A stretch of 64,000 nucleotides of DNA from Photobacterium frigidiphilum. Its GTDB lineage: Bacteria; Pseudomonadota; Gammaproteobacteria; Enterobacterales; Vibrionaceae. Below, piece after piece: positions 31,790 through 40,149 of this stretch (position 1 is its first letter; each line of letters starts with the position of its first letter). Below the pieces are notes generated by a model. It saw only the letters and a list, made by a program, of their open reading frames with translations, was not told where the DNA came from and did no database searches. The DNA is taken from the NCBI RefSeq assembly GCF_003025615.1, contig NZ_PYMJ01000010.1, forward strand, positions 1 to 64,000, given 5' to 3'. Made by a program: the position numbers and the translations under genes.

Positions 31790-31875
31790 AAGATAAGCAT
31801 TTCCATATTAAGCGGATACAAAAACGGCCTCATTAGAAGCCGTTGTCAGATAACTACATTTTAAAAAAGTAAAGA

Positions 31876-32181
31876 TTAGGCTCGTCGACCTTGTTTCTTA
31901 TTCGTACCAGTATGTGGGAACACATTGTGTATACGTTGCTTTACCTTACTTGGCACGGTCTTAGAAAAGGTGAGCTTTGTTGTAAAGCGATTCTTGTAGA
32001 CTTTAATTTGACCAGAGAACGGCTGCTTATGCGCGATCTCTTTACAACCGATCAAAAAACCATGGGGGATTTCCCCTTTTGAATGCGTCAGTTCACCGTC
32101 TTTGAACTTCATCGTCATTACAGGACGGTCTTTAAAAACAAGAAAAATGACGGCAACGGCAAGTATGATGACATATTCCAT
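31876..32181 (-). CDS. DUF3634-family small membrane protein, 101 aa
   Basis: One N-terminal transmembrane helix (YVIILAVAVIFLVFK) precedes a basic soluble domain (KFKDGELTHSKGEIPHGFLI, RFTTKLTFSKTVPSKVKQRI). It matches the DUF3634 family found beside matP and fabA in Vibrionaceae. It is a single gene and lies just downstream of matP on the same strand with a 94-bp gap. Confidence 0.75.
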   Translation of the reverse strand: MEYVIILAVAVIFLVFKDRPVMTMKFKDGELTHSKGEIPHGFLIGCKEIAHKQPFSGQIKVYKNRFTTKLTFSKTVPSKVKQRIHNVFPHTGTNKKQGRRA

Positions 32182-32275
32182 TCAATGATTCCTTTCTGTA
32201 TGTTTTATTATAAGCCTATATCAGTTTGAAAATTTTACTGTAACGAATCTAATATTCACTACAAATAGGTCACTC

Positions 32276-32722
32276 TCAATCTAATAGATCTGATAAATCT
32301 TTACGGATGTCTGAAACCGTCTTAGTGACTGTCTCTGTGCGATTGCTCTCACTCAACAAGTATTCAATCGTATCTGATAACGTAGAACCCAGTTCTTGTG
32401 ACTTCTCTGCTAACTTCTCCCATACACGATAGTCAAGATCGATCGATTTCTTACGCGTATGTACCTGCTCCGCATTGAAATGACGCTTGCGTTTTGCTCG
32501 AATAGCTTGTTTCAGCTTATTTTCAAGCTCAGGAGACATATGCTTATCAATCCACTCAATCACTTTTGTCGGTTCGTGTTCAATGGTAAGTAAAGATTGA
32601 ATAGCAGCTTCGGCTTCACTCGAATCGATATGACAGGTGATTGCCTCTCCTTCTTTCCATTTTTTGACCAAGTAAGTCCATTTCCAACCGGCTTCGAGGT
32701 TTTCAAGTTGCTGATATTTCAT
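32276..32722 (-). CDS. matP: Ter macrodomain protein MatP
   Basis: 148 aa. It starts MKYQQLENLEAGWKWTYLVK, nearly the same as E. coli MatP, and has IDKHMSPELENKLKQAIRAK and RKRHFNAEQVHTRKKSIDLD. The N-terminal four-helix bundle, ribbon-helix-helix DNA-binding part (about 95-135) and C-terminal coiled coil are all present. MatP binds matS sites and compacts the terminus region, delaying sister separation there. At least eight matS-like sites are in this window, one 35 bp upstream of its own gene, so self-binding is possible. Confidence 0.95.
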   Translation of the reverse strand: MKYQQLENLEAGWKWTYLVKKWKEGEAITCHIDSSEAEAAIQSLLTIEHEPTKVIEWIDKHMSPELENKLKQAIRAKRKRHFNAEQVHTRKKSIDLDYRVWEKLAEKSQELGSTLSDTIEYLLSESNRTETVTKTVSDIRKDLSDLLD

Positions 32723-32757
32723 AAAAGGGGATAATTCTCAAAAGTCCAAAACAAACA

Positions 32758-32770
32758 GTGACAGCGTAAC
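32758..32770. promoter_or_regulatory. matS-like site GTGACAGCGTAAC upstream of matP
   Basis: One mismatch from the consensus, in the divergent promoter gap between matP and the Lon-like gene. It could couple matP expression to MatP binding. Confidence 0.65.
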
Positions 32771-32916
32771 TGATTCTAGATGAAAGCTCAATTACATCAC
32801 GATATTAACTGTTTGTTTTCTCACAAACTCAATATCCTGCATATCTAACTATTATGAGGGCATTGATTCCTTTATACTGCAGTCCTTTTCACAGTAACGA
32901 AAGAAAGCACAAGTCT

Positions 32917-34665
32917 ATGCATGAAGAATCCTGGCGTACAATGATCCCAGATTACTCGAAGTACCAAACAATCATGGAAGATTATGAGAATCTTCAACCT
33001 GCCCCTGTAGGTACTTTGCAAGACCGTCTTAGTGACGCCGTCCGCCGCTTCACCGCAATTGAACTGCAACCTCGTGTTCTTCGTATTACCGCGCCTGACA
33101 ACAAAGTCTATCGCGATTACGTGATTGAGCTTCTCGCTAAATATGACGTAGAGAACAAGAAAAAAAAATCACAGCAGGTTGATTCTGAGGAGCAAATCAA
33201 TAACAAAAATCAGAATGCTGAATCAACTGTTATTATTGCTGGCGAAAATGTGACTGAGCTAAGCCTTTTTGGTGCGGTTTATCCCCCTTCTGAAGATGGA
33301 AAAATATCGAAAGCACAAGTTAAGCATGGTCTTGTTCATCAAGCGAATAATGGCTATCTTGTGCTTTCTGTTACGAGTATTTTAAGTAACCCTGCATTGT
33401 GGCCGCGATTAAAAAGCGTCTTAATGAATGGTGAGCTAGAATGGCAAGCTGCCTCTCATAAAACACTTTACCCACTACCAGTGCCTGAAAAGCTGAATCT
33501 GAAGCTTGTCGTAATGGGCGATCGGTATTTAATGGGTGAATTTGATAATGGTGAACCCGACTTCACGTCCGGTTTTTCAATGTACAGTGAATTTGAGCAA
33601 GACTTGATTATTTCAGAGCAAAGTCTTCCTTCCTATCTTGCTTACGTGAAAGCCATTATTAACAAAGCAGGTTTACCTGACCTTGCCGATGCTGATGCTA
33701 TTAATGTGTTATTAGCAACGGGCGCTCGCCATGCTGAAGATCAAACGCGTGTCCCGCTTTGTCCTATTTGGCACCAGGGGTTAATTTCTGAAGCGGCTAT
33801 TGATGCTGACGGACAAACGATTACAGCTGAAAATTTAAAGTCTTCTTTAAAGGCGCGTCATTTCCGCGAATCATACTTACCTGAACGTGCTATTGAAGAT
33901 ATTCATCACGGCCAGGTCGTAATTGATTGTAAAGGCGAACAAATTGGCCAAGTGAATGCCTTAACCGTCATTGATGTACAAGGTCATCCTGTTTCTTACG
34001 GAGAACCCGCACGTATCTCTTGTGTTGTACACTTTGGTGATGGTGATATCTCCGATGTTGAGCGTAAAGCTGAACTTGGTGGTAATATTCACGCTAAAGG
34101 CATGATGATAATGCAGGCATTTGTGAGTGCCGCGCTAAACTTAGATCAAGCGTTACCCTTCTCTGCCTCTATTGTATTTGAACAGTCTTACTGCGAAGTC
34201 GATGGAGACAGTGCGTCGTTAGCTGAGCTATGTACACTCGTTTCAGCATTAGCGATGCAGCCAATCAATCAACAAGTTGCCATTACGGGTGCAGTAGACC
34301 AATTTGGTCGTGTACAAGCGGTAGGCGGCATTAACGAGAAGATTGAAGGTTTCTATAAGGTTTGTCTTCATCGTGGCTTAACAGGCACTCAAGGTATCAT
34401 ATTACCGAAGACAAACTTAAGTCACTTATGCTTAAATGAAGATGTTCTTGAAGCAATAAAGTCAGGACAATTCCATATTTGGGCTGTTGAAAACGTCGAT
34501 GAGGCTGTTCCGCTAATTATGGGAAAAGCATTAAGAGGCGAAGAAGACGACAATGATACAATTCTTGCGAGAATTGCAATGCGAATAGATGCTTTCCATC
34601 ATGGTGATGAACCTAATGATGTCAGCTGGTTATCTATTATTCGCAGCTGGTTTGTCCAGCACTGA
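32917..34665 (+). CDS. lonH: Lon-like serine protease, LonH/YcbZ family
   Basis: 582 aa from the ATG at 32917 (MHEESWRTMIPDYSKYQ); a longer frame at 32854 lacks family likeness. The C-terminal 200 residues are a Lon protease domain. Ser is in EVDGDSASLAEL and Lys in GGINEKIEGFYK, the Ser-Lys dyad. The N-terminal part is an AAA-derived region without a clear Walker A, as in YcbZ. Position between matP and fabA is conserved. The substrate range is poorly known. E. coli calls it ycbZ. Confidence 0.85.
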   Translation: MHEESWRTMIPDYSKYQTIMEDYENLQPAPVGTLQDRLSDAVRRFTAIELQPRVLRITAPDNKVYRDYVIELLAKYDVENKKKKSQQVDSEEQINNKNQNAESTVIIAGENVTELSLFGAVYPPSEDGKISKAQVKHGLVHQANNGYLVLSVTSILSNPALWPRLKSVLMNGELEWQAASHKTLYPLPVPEKLNLKLVVMGDRYLMGEFDNGEPDFTSGFSMYSEFEQDLIISEQSLPSYLAYVKAIINKAGLPDLADADAINVLLATGARHAEDQTRVPLCPIWHQGLISEAAIDADGQTITAENLKSSLKARHFRESYLPERAIEDIHHGQVVIDCKGEQIGQVNALTVIDVQGHPVSYGEPARISCVVHFGDGDISDVERKAELGGNIHAKGMMIMQAFVSAALNLDQALPFSASIVFEQSYCEVDGDSASLAELCTLVSALAMQPINQQVAITGAVDQFGRVQAVGGINEKIEGFYKVCLHRGLTGTQGIILPKTNLSHLCLNEDVLEAIKSGQFHIWAVENVDEAVPLIMGKALRGEEDDNDTILARIAMRIDAFHHGDEPNDVSWLSIIRSWFVQH

Positions 34666-34674
34666 TCCGAGTTG

Positions 34675-34698
34675 TTTAGCGTACACGTGTACGCTAAA
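34675..34698. promoter_or_regulatory. FabR-type palindrome upstream of fabA
   Basis: The core AGCGTACACGTGTACGCT is flanked by TTT and AAA to make a perfect 24-bp palindrome 36 bases before the fabA start. FabR represses fabA and fabB at sites of this type in enterobacteria. The identity to the E. coli site is recalled, not computed. It predicts FabR-mediated control of the unsaturated to saturated fatty acid ratio. Confidence 0.8.
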
Positions 34699-34733
34699 TT
34701 GCTCTCATACTTTCTTGGAGCAGTAAGAATCTG

Positions 34734-35249
34734 ATGAAACGCCAACAATCTTTTGAATACGATGAATTAGTAGCATGTGGTAAAGGTGAACTTTATGGTC
34801 CAGCTTTCCCTTCTTTACCTTCTGACAATATGCTGATGATCGATCGCGTGATTGAAATTTCAAGCGAAGGTGGCGAGCACGGTAAAGGCTTCATTCATGC
34901 GGAACTAGACATTAACCCTGACCTATGGTTTTTCGATTGTCACTTTAAAGGTGACCCTGTAATGCCTGGTTGTCTTGGCTTAGATGCAATGTGGCAGCTA
35001 GTTGGCTTCTTCCTTGGCTGGCAAGGTGGCGAAGGCAAAGGTCGTGCTCTTGGTGTAGGTGAAGTTAAATTCACAGGTCAAATTCTACCAACAGCAAAGA
35101 AAGTAACGTACGACATTCAGCTTAAGCGTGTTATTAACCGTAAGCTTATCATGGGCGTTGCTGACGGCCGTGTATTGGTAGACGGTAAAGAAATCTACGT
35201 TGCTAAAGATTTAAAAGTAGGTCTATTCTCTGACACTACAAACTTCTAA
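34734..35249 (+). CDS. fabA: 3-hydroxydecanoyl-ACP dehydratase FabA
   Basis: 171 aa, the usual length. Catalytic His70 lies in [15 protein letters not shown] and Asp84 in LGLDAMWQ, at the E. coli positions. It dehydrates 3-hydroxydecanoyl-ACP and isomerises trans-2 to cis-3-decenoyl-ACP, the entry to unsaturated fatty acids. Cytoplasmic homodimer with hot-dog fold. The FabR palindrome just upstream explains its regulation. Followed by a weak hairpin (AAAAAGGC / GGCCTTTTTT, 35281-35310). Confidence 0.97.
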   Translation: MKRQQSFEYDELVACGKGELYGPAFPSLPSDNMLMIDRVIEISSEGGEHGKGFIHAELDINPDLWFFDCHFKGDPVMPGCLGLDAMWQLVGFFLGWQGGEGKGRALGVGEVKFTGQILPTAKKVTYDIQLKRVINRKLIMGVADGRVLVDGKEIYVAKDLKVGLFSDTTNF

Positions 35250-35339
35250 GTCGTCCCTTTTGGGTTCACTTACAAGTACAAAAAAGGCTGCTCTTATGCG
35301 GCCTTTTTTCTATCTGCTATTCAGTTAACACCAAACTTA

Positions 35340-35352
35340 GTTACCCCGTAAC
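35340..35352. promoter_or_regulatory. Weak matS-like site GTTACCCCGTAAC
   Basis: Three positions off the consensus but follows the relaxed pattern GTKACNNCGTMAC shared by the other sites. Intergenic. Confidence 0.45.
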
Positions 35353-35480
35353 TACCAAGCACCTAAGCGAACAACTAAGAGCAGCGCCACCTTTACCCAA
35401 CACAAATCATCACACTAGAATCAATTTAATCCTTTGATTTTAAAATCATATATAGTGAAACTTAGTAAATATTAGGCAAT

Positions 35481-35504
35481 AAAAAACCCCTTCTCCTATG
35501 GGGC
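35481..35504 (-). terminator. Terminator of rmf
   Basis: On the minus strand GCCCCATAGGAGAAGGGG plus a T run, about 35 bases after the rmf stop. Confidence 0.75.
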
Positions 35505-35537
35505 TAAATAAGGGTTCTTTCTATGAGGGAGGGATAT

Positions 35538-35711
35538 TTATTTATAGAGACCTGTTTGTATTTCCTCTCTTGCGTCTCGCCAACCACCAAGCCAATTAGT
35601 ACGGGCGTCCACACCTTGGTACGGACACACTTCATTAGAACGGCCATTCAAGCCAGCTTGATACTCGCGAGCTTGCGCACGTTCTAATCGATCCCGCTTT
35701 TGTCTCTTCAT
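35538..35711 (-). CDS. rmf: Ribosome modulation factor
   Basis: 57 aa, MKRQKRDRLERAQAREYQAG then CPYQGVDARTNWLGGWRDAR, clearly RMF. The protein joins 70S ribosomes into 100S dimers in stationary phase and blocks translation. Shine-Dalgarno GAGGA is six bases from the ATG. In Vibrionaceae and enterobacteria it lies next to fabA; here the two are convergent. It has its own terminator. A growth-rate-dependent promoter is expected but not identified. Confidence 0.97.
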   Translation of the reverse strand: MKRQKRDRLERAQAREYQAGLNGRSNEVCPYQGVDARTNWLGGWRDAREEIQTGLYK

Positions 35712-35880
35712 AGTTCGTCCTCAACCTTATTTATATTGTTTCACCACAGTTTCGTAATGATGGAGTTTTGGTGACTCCTAATATAAGAATTAGCGATCTT
35801 TACTATTTTTTCAACCTTAGAAACAACTAAGGCTCACAAATTGTGAGCCTTAGTGAAAAATAAATAATTATGACAAAAAT

Positions 35881-37911
35881 TTATTTTCTTCTTCTGAAAC
35901 CAAATAGACCTAGCAGTGTCAAAGCAAACATGCCAAAAGAAGCACCAGAACGCTCTATCGTACCTGAATCTTTCGGTCGCGCTTGAATAGTACCATCTAC
36001 AATTGGCACAAGTTTAACGGCAACTAGACGCTCATCACCGCTACACTGCGATTCACTCGTTAGGTTGTCATAACCACCAGCACATCTTAGCGCCGTAGCA
36101 GAGATAACACCCGCATCATTAATCCCAGTTGCTTGTGCAATACGGAACTGATTCGATATCGCGCTTTTATCACCATTGTCATTAGTTAAAGTATCTAACA
36201 TCCACGCACCATTGGCACTCAATGGAGAGTTGGCAATTGTAGCACCATCGTTAAACAAGAATGCACGTTGGCGACGTTCACGGCCATCAACTTGGTTAAC
36301 GGTTTCAGAGTCAACCCAGCCAACAACAACATCATGGTTATTAATTGCTGCCGTATAACCATTACTACCGTCAAAGAAAATCGTCGAATCGATACTTGTA
36401 TCAAGGAACTTAGTGGTACCTGTTACGTTATCAAACACAAACATTTTCTGTGCATAAGAGCGGTTTTCAGCGCGATAGTTTTTCGCAATACCAATAACTT
36501 TGTTGTTGCTATTGATATCTGTACCAGTCGAATAACTGAACTGGCGATCGCCATCATTATTTTCAACTTCCGTGCCCGGAATAAATTTCGTCGACCATTT
36601 ACCAGTGATTTCAGATGTATCAGGCGTATAAATAGTTGCTCGCAGAACGTAATAGTCATTATCTTGATAAACGGTTGAATAACCAACAGCAACGGGTTTA
36701 CCTGCTGCTTCACCTTTCTTGACCACTTCAACAGCGCGTGCAGACGCTTGTGCAGAGCGATCTTCATTATCAGGATCTTCTGGATTCAGTGACGTTTTCG
36801 CAATGAACTGGCCGTTCTGAGGTACTGATGATGTTGAACTCGAGTCAAGCGACCACAGCATGGCATCGTTAGCAAAAACAGAGAACTGACACTCATAAGT
36901 ATCAAACAAAGTCTTTGATGTAGCTGAGTACTCAGATGCACATTTCGAGAGTGTACTTGAAGAAACACCAACACCAATGTCAACGTCATCAGTATCTGGT
37001 AGTTTGTCGCTGTCATCCAAATTACTTGGGGCAAATGAACCACTACCGACAATAAGTAATTGTCCTGAATTCGCTGGATATTCAACCGCATCCCAAGCTA
37101 CTGTTTGACCCATCTTAGTCACAAGCGCTTTTTCAGTTGCAGAACCTGTTGTTGCAATAGCTGGCAGTAACTCAACGTTAGCTGCAGGAGCTTTTACAAA
37201 ACCGCGCTTATCGAACTGACGAACATATTTACCCGCGCTGTTTGCAAAGAATGACGAGCTCGCATTACCGAATGGAATATCGTCAACAATACCATTTACA
37301 ACAGCATTTGAGCTGTTCACTACTTGTGCACCAAGACCAGCATCAGCGATAGGCGTTTGACTTGTAGCAAACGTATCAATAATAGAACCGTCAACTAATG
37401 GATACGCATTCGCTGAATAGCTACGAGACCAAGCAGCTTGTTCACGCTGAAGACCACCAAACCCCGTACGATCTTTAATATCATCACGGTTAAAGCCCTT
37501 ACCATAATACTGTGTTTCAGCCCATACATCGCAGGTATTAAAGCCCAAGTTATCAATACAGTAGCGATAGATTCCATTATAATCGATCGCATGTTGATAG
37601 TTATCAGTTAAATATGGAATTTCATCACGGTAACTTACACCATCTGTACCTAATCGACTTTCACCAAAAACAGTATAATTTGATGAATTACACGTTCCAG
37701 AAGGATCGAAACAATTATCACTACTGGAGGATTGCGTTATACCTTGACCATAAATTTCAAAAGTATCAGCAGTGTTCATGCCATAGTAGTCTTGTGAGCC
37801 GACAGCACTATCAGCAGGCACCTCTACCACTTTATACACAGCAGCATTGGCACTAGTAGCACTGGCGATAAGCATCGCCAGTGTAGAAAGCTTTAACATC
37901 TTATGTTGCAT
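35881..37911 (-). CDS. DUF3466-family exported protein with C-terminal sorting tail
   Basis: 676 aa. The signal peptide ends near residue 23 (SATSANA). A long beta-rich extracytoplasmic part contains repeated Asp/Asn/Gly loops. The C-terminal 24 residues consist of a Ser-Gly segment, a hydrophobic helix (FGMFALTLLGLFGF) and RRRK. This tripartite tail resembles GlyGly-CTERM/rhombosortase sorting signals, so the protein may be surface-attached after cleavage. Its ATG overlaps the uup stop (TAATG), so it is the last gene of the rlmKL-uup operon. Function unknown. Confidence 0.75.
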   Translation of the reverse strand: MQHKMLKLSTLAMLIASATSANAAVYKVVEVPADSAVGSQDYYGMNTADTFEIYGQGITQSSSSDNCFDPSGTCNSSNYTVFGESRLGTDGVSYRDEIPYLTDNYQHAIDYNGIYRYCIDNLGFNTCDVWAETQYYGKGFNRDDIKDRTGFGGLQREQAAWSRSYSANAYPLVDGSIIDTFATSQTPIADAGLGAQVVNSSNAVVNGIVDDIPFGNASSSFFANSAGKYVRQFDKRGFVKAPAANVELLPAIATTGSATEKALVTKMGQTVAWDAVEYPANSGQLLIVGSGSFAPSNLDDSDKLPDTDDVDIGVGVSSSTLSKCASEYSATSKTLFDTYECQFSVFANDAMLWSLDSSSTSSVPQNGQFIAKTSLNPEDPDNEDRSAQASARAVEVVKKGEAAGKPVAVGYSTVYQDNDYYVLRATIYTPDTSEITGKWSTKFIPGTEVENNDGDRQFSYSTGTDINSNNKVIGIAKNYRAENRSYAQKMFVFDNVTGTTKFLDTSIDSTIFFDGSNGYTAAINNHDVVVGWVDSETVNQVDGRERRQRAFLFNDGATIANSPLSANGAWMLDTLTNDNGDKSAISNQFRIAQATGINDAGVISATALRCAGGYDNLTSESQCSGDERLVAVKLVPIVDGTIQARPKDSGTIERSGASFGMFALTLLGLFGFRRRK

Positions 37912-39839
37912 TAGGATTCCTTTTGCATTGCCTCTAATTCTTCCCAGCGCTCAAATGCTACTTCAAACCTTTGCTCTGCTTCTGCAAGGCGAGCCAATGT
38001 CGCTTCAGTATCATTCTTTACGTCTTGGAAGAATGCAGGATCATTAACGTGTTCCTGCAGTTGTGCAATTTCATTTTCCAATTCTTCAATTATAAGCGGT
38101 AGACCTTCTAGCTCTTTTTGAAACTTATAAGAAAGCTTCTTTTTTGGCGTAGAACGAGTAGCCTCTCGCGGCTTATTATTTTCTTGCTTTTTCTTCGCCT
38201 GCTCATATTCAGCAGCCTGATTTTTCGCAATATTTGTTAGAGAGTTAGCACGCTGCTCTTGAGCATCATGATAACCGCCTACGTATTCGTCGATAACCCC
38301 ATTGCCTTCAAAAATCCAGCTTGTCATCACAGTATTATCAACAAACTGACGATCGTGGCTTACTAAAAGTAAAGTACCCTGATAGTTGGCAAGTATTTCT
38401 TCTAAAAGTTCCAATGTTTCGATATCTAGATCGTTTGTTGGTTCATCGAGAATCAATAAGTTATTTGGTTTTAAGAATAATTTAGCCAGTAATAGACGGT
38501 TTTTCTCACCACCAGAAAGTGCTTTAACAGGGGTGCGTGCACGACGTGGATGGAATAAGAAGTCTTGTAAATAGCCTAATGCATGGCGTGTTACACCATT
38601 AACGGTCACTTCTTGCTTACCATCTGCAAGGTTATCCATTACGGTTTTTTCAGGGTCTAATATTTCACGGTATTGGTCAAAGTATGCGGCATCAATCTTA
38701 GTACCACAGTGGAACTTACCCGATGTTGGAGTGAGTTTCTCTAGCATTACTTTTAGCAATGTACTCTTACCACAACCATTTGGTCCGATAAGTGCGATAC
38801 GGTCACCACGCATAACAGTGAAGCTAAAGTCTTTGATGAGTGGAGTATCACCATAGCTGTATGAGATATTCTCAGCTTCAAATACAATCTTACCAGAGCG
38901 GTTCGCTTCTTGAAGTTTCATGTCGGCTTTACCAACCACTTCACGGCGTTCACTGCGCTCATTACGTAATGCTTTTAATGCACGAACACGCCCTTCGTTA
39001 CGAGTACGTCGAGCCTTAACGCCTTGACGAATCCATACTTCTTCTTGTGCTAGCTTTTTATCAAATTCTGCGTTTTGTTCCGCTTCTACTCGTAGCATCT
39101 CTTCTTTACTTTCAAGATACAGTTCATAGTCACCAGGGAAAGAAACAAGTTTGCCGCGATCTAAATCAAGAATACGTGTCGCCATCGAACGAATGAAAGC
39201 ACGGTCGTGAGAGATAAAGATGATTGAACCACGGAAGTTCTTAAGGAAACCTTCAAGCCATTCGATAGTTGCAACATCTAAGTGGTTGGTTGGCTCATCA
39301 AGAAGCAAGATATCAGGGTTACATACCAATGCACGTGCCAGCGCAGCTTTACGTTGCCAACCACCCGATAGATCGCTAAGCATTGTATGCGGATCAAGGT
39401 GCAAGCTTTCTAATACAGTCGCTATTTGGCTATCAAACTGCCAAGCATTCGCATGGTCAATTTTTTCTTGCGCTTTCATCAACTTGTTAAGGTTTGATTC
39501 ACTTGGGTCAACACCGATTAAATCCAATAAGTGGTGATATTCTTTTAGTACCTTACCCACTTCAGCCAAACCTTCAGCAACATAATCAAATACATTGCCT
39601 TGTGCATTACGCGGTGGATCTTGTTCTAGGCGAGAGATTGTAAGCTCTGTCTGACGCTGAATACTGCCATCATCAAGCAATACATCGCCTGTAACCACTT
39701 TCATGAACGTTGATTTGCCTGCGCCATTACGGCCCACTAAACATACACGTTCATTTGGTTGAAGAACGAACTCCGCCTTATCAAGCAAAGCGTGATCACC
39801 ATACGCAAGTTGCGCGTTACTAATATTAATTAAAGCCAT
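37911..39839 (-). CDS. uup: ABC-F ATPase Uup
   Basis: 642 aa. Two ABC domains carry Walker A GRNGAGKST (36-44) and GPNGCGKST (near 350), signatures LSGGWQRKAALARAL and LSGGEKNRLLLAKLF, and Walker B ILLLDEPTNHLD and LLILDEPTNDLD. A charged linker and a C-terminal coiled coil (from about 560) follow. ABC-F proteins act on ribosomes or DNA; Uup is linked to ribosome function and to precise transposon excision. The start overlaps the glutaredoxin-like gene by 14 bases. Confidence 0.93.
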   Translation of the reverse strand: MALINISNAQLAYGDHALLDKAEFVLQPNERVCLVGRNGAGKSTFMKVVTGDVLLDDGSIQRQTELTISRLEQDPPRNAQGNVFDYVAEGLAEVGKVLKEYHHLLDLIGVDPSESNLNKLMKAQEKIDHANAWQFDSQIATVLESLHLDPHTMLSDLSGGWQRKAALARALVCNPDILLLDEPTNHLDVATIEWLEGFLKNFRGSIIFISHDRAFIRSMATRILDLDRGKLVSFPGDYELYLESKEEMLRVEAEQNAEFDKKLAQEEVWIRQGVKARRTRNEGRVRALKALRNERSERREVVGKADMKLQEANRSGKIVFEAENISYSYGDTPLIKDFSFTVMRGDRIALIGPNGCGKSTLLKVMLEKLTPTSGKFHCGTKIDAAYFDQYREILDPEKTVMDNLADGKQEVTVNGVTRHALGYLQDFLFHPRRARTPVKALSGGEKNRLLLAKLFLKPNNLLILDEPTNDLDIETLELLEEILANYQGTLLLVSHDRQFVDNTVMTSWIFEGNGVIDEYVGGYHDAQEQRANSLTNIAKNQAAEYEQAKKKQENNKPREATRSTPKKKLSYKFQKELEGLPLIIEELENEIAQLQEHVNDPAFFQDVKNDTEATLARLAEAEQRFEVAFERWEELEAMQKES

Positions 39840-40149
39840 TGTTTTTTAACCATGCTGCAAGGTCGGCACTATCAAACGGCCAACCAAGTTCAGAAATTGA
39901 ATGTGTAGATTCATCAGAAACGCTGTCTGCTATTACAGGATATGCTGTTACAGAACAAGCCTCTGAAGACGTTGATGTTACGGGTTGTGTGGAGACAACT
40001 GGTATTGTTACGCCGTAACGTGAAAAGAGCACGTCATCAAAGGCAATATCTATTACCTGAACGTGCTCTTGTACCCCTGCCTCTACGAGCAAGCTATAAG
40101 CTTGCTCGCAAAGATGGCATCCTTCCGTGCTATAAAGGGTTATCAGCAC
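39826..40149 (-). CDS. Glutaredoxin-like (DUF836) protein with internal insertion
   Basis: 107 aa from a GTG directly after the rlmKL stop. CxxC motif at GCHLCEQAYSLL and the family ending ELGWPFDSADLAAWL are clear. Between the conserved IPVV region and the ELGWPF part lies an extra Ser/Thr-rich stretch of about 30 residues (TQPVTSTSSEACSVTAYPVI) absent from the usual 75-80-aa members. A redox partner of unknown substrate. Part of the rlmKL-uup operon. Confidence 0.8.
   Translation of the reverse strand: MLITLYSTEGCHLCEQAYSLLVEAGVQEHVQVIDIAFDDVLFSRYGVTIPVVSTQPVTSTSSEACSVTAYPVIADSVSDESTHSISELGWPFDSADLAAWLKNNGFN
40007..40019. promoter_or_regulatory. matS-like site within coding sequence
   Basis: GTTACGCCGTAAC, two mismatches from the consensus. 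Lies in the glutaredoxin-like gene, in its unusual inserted segment. Confidence 0.5.

Noticed and set aside
36268-36678. Plus-strand 136-codon frame inside the DUF3466 gene
   Set aside because: Antisense to a gene with signal peptide and sorting tail; no start signal.
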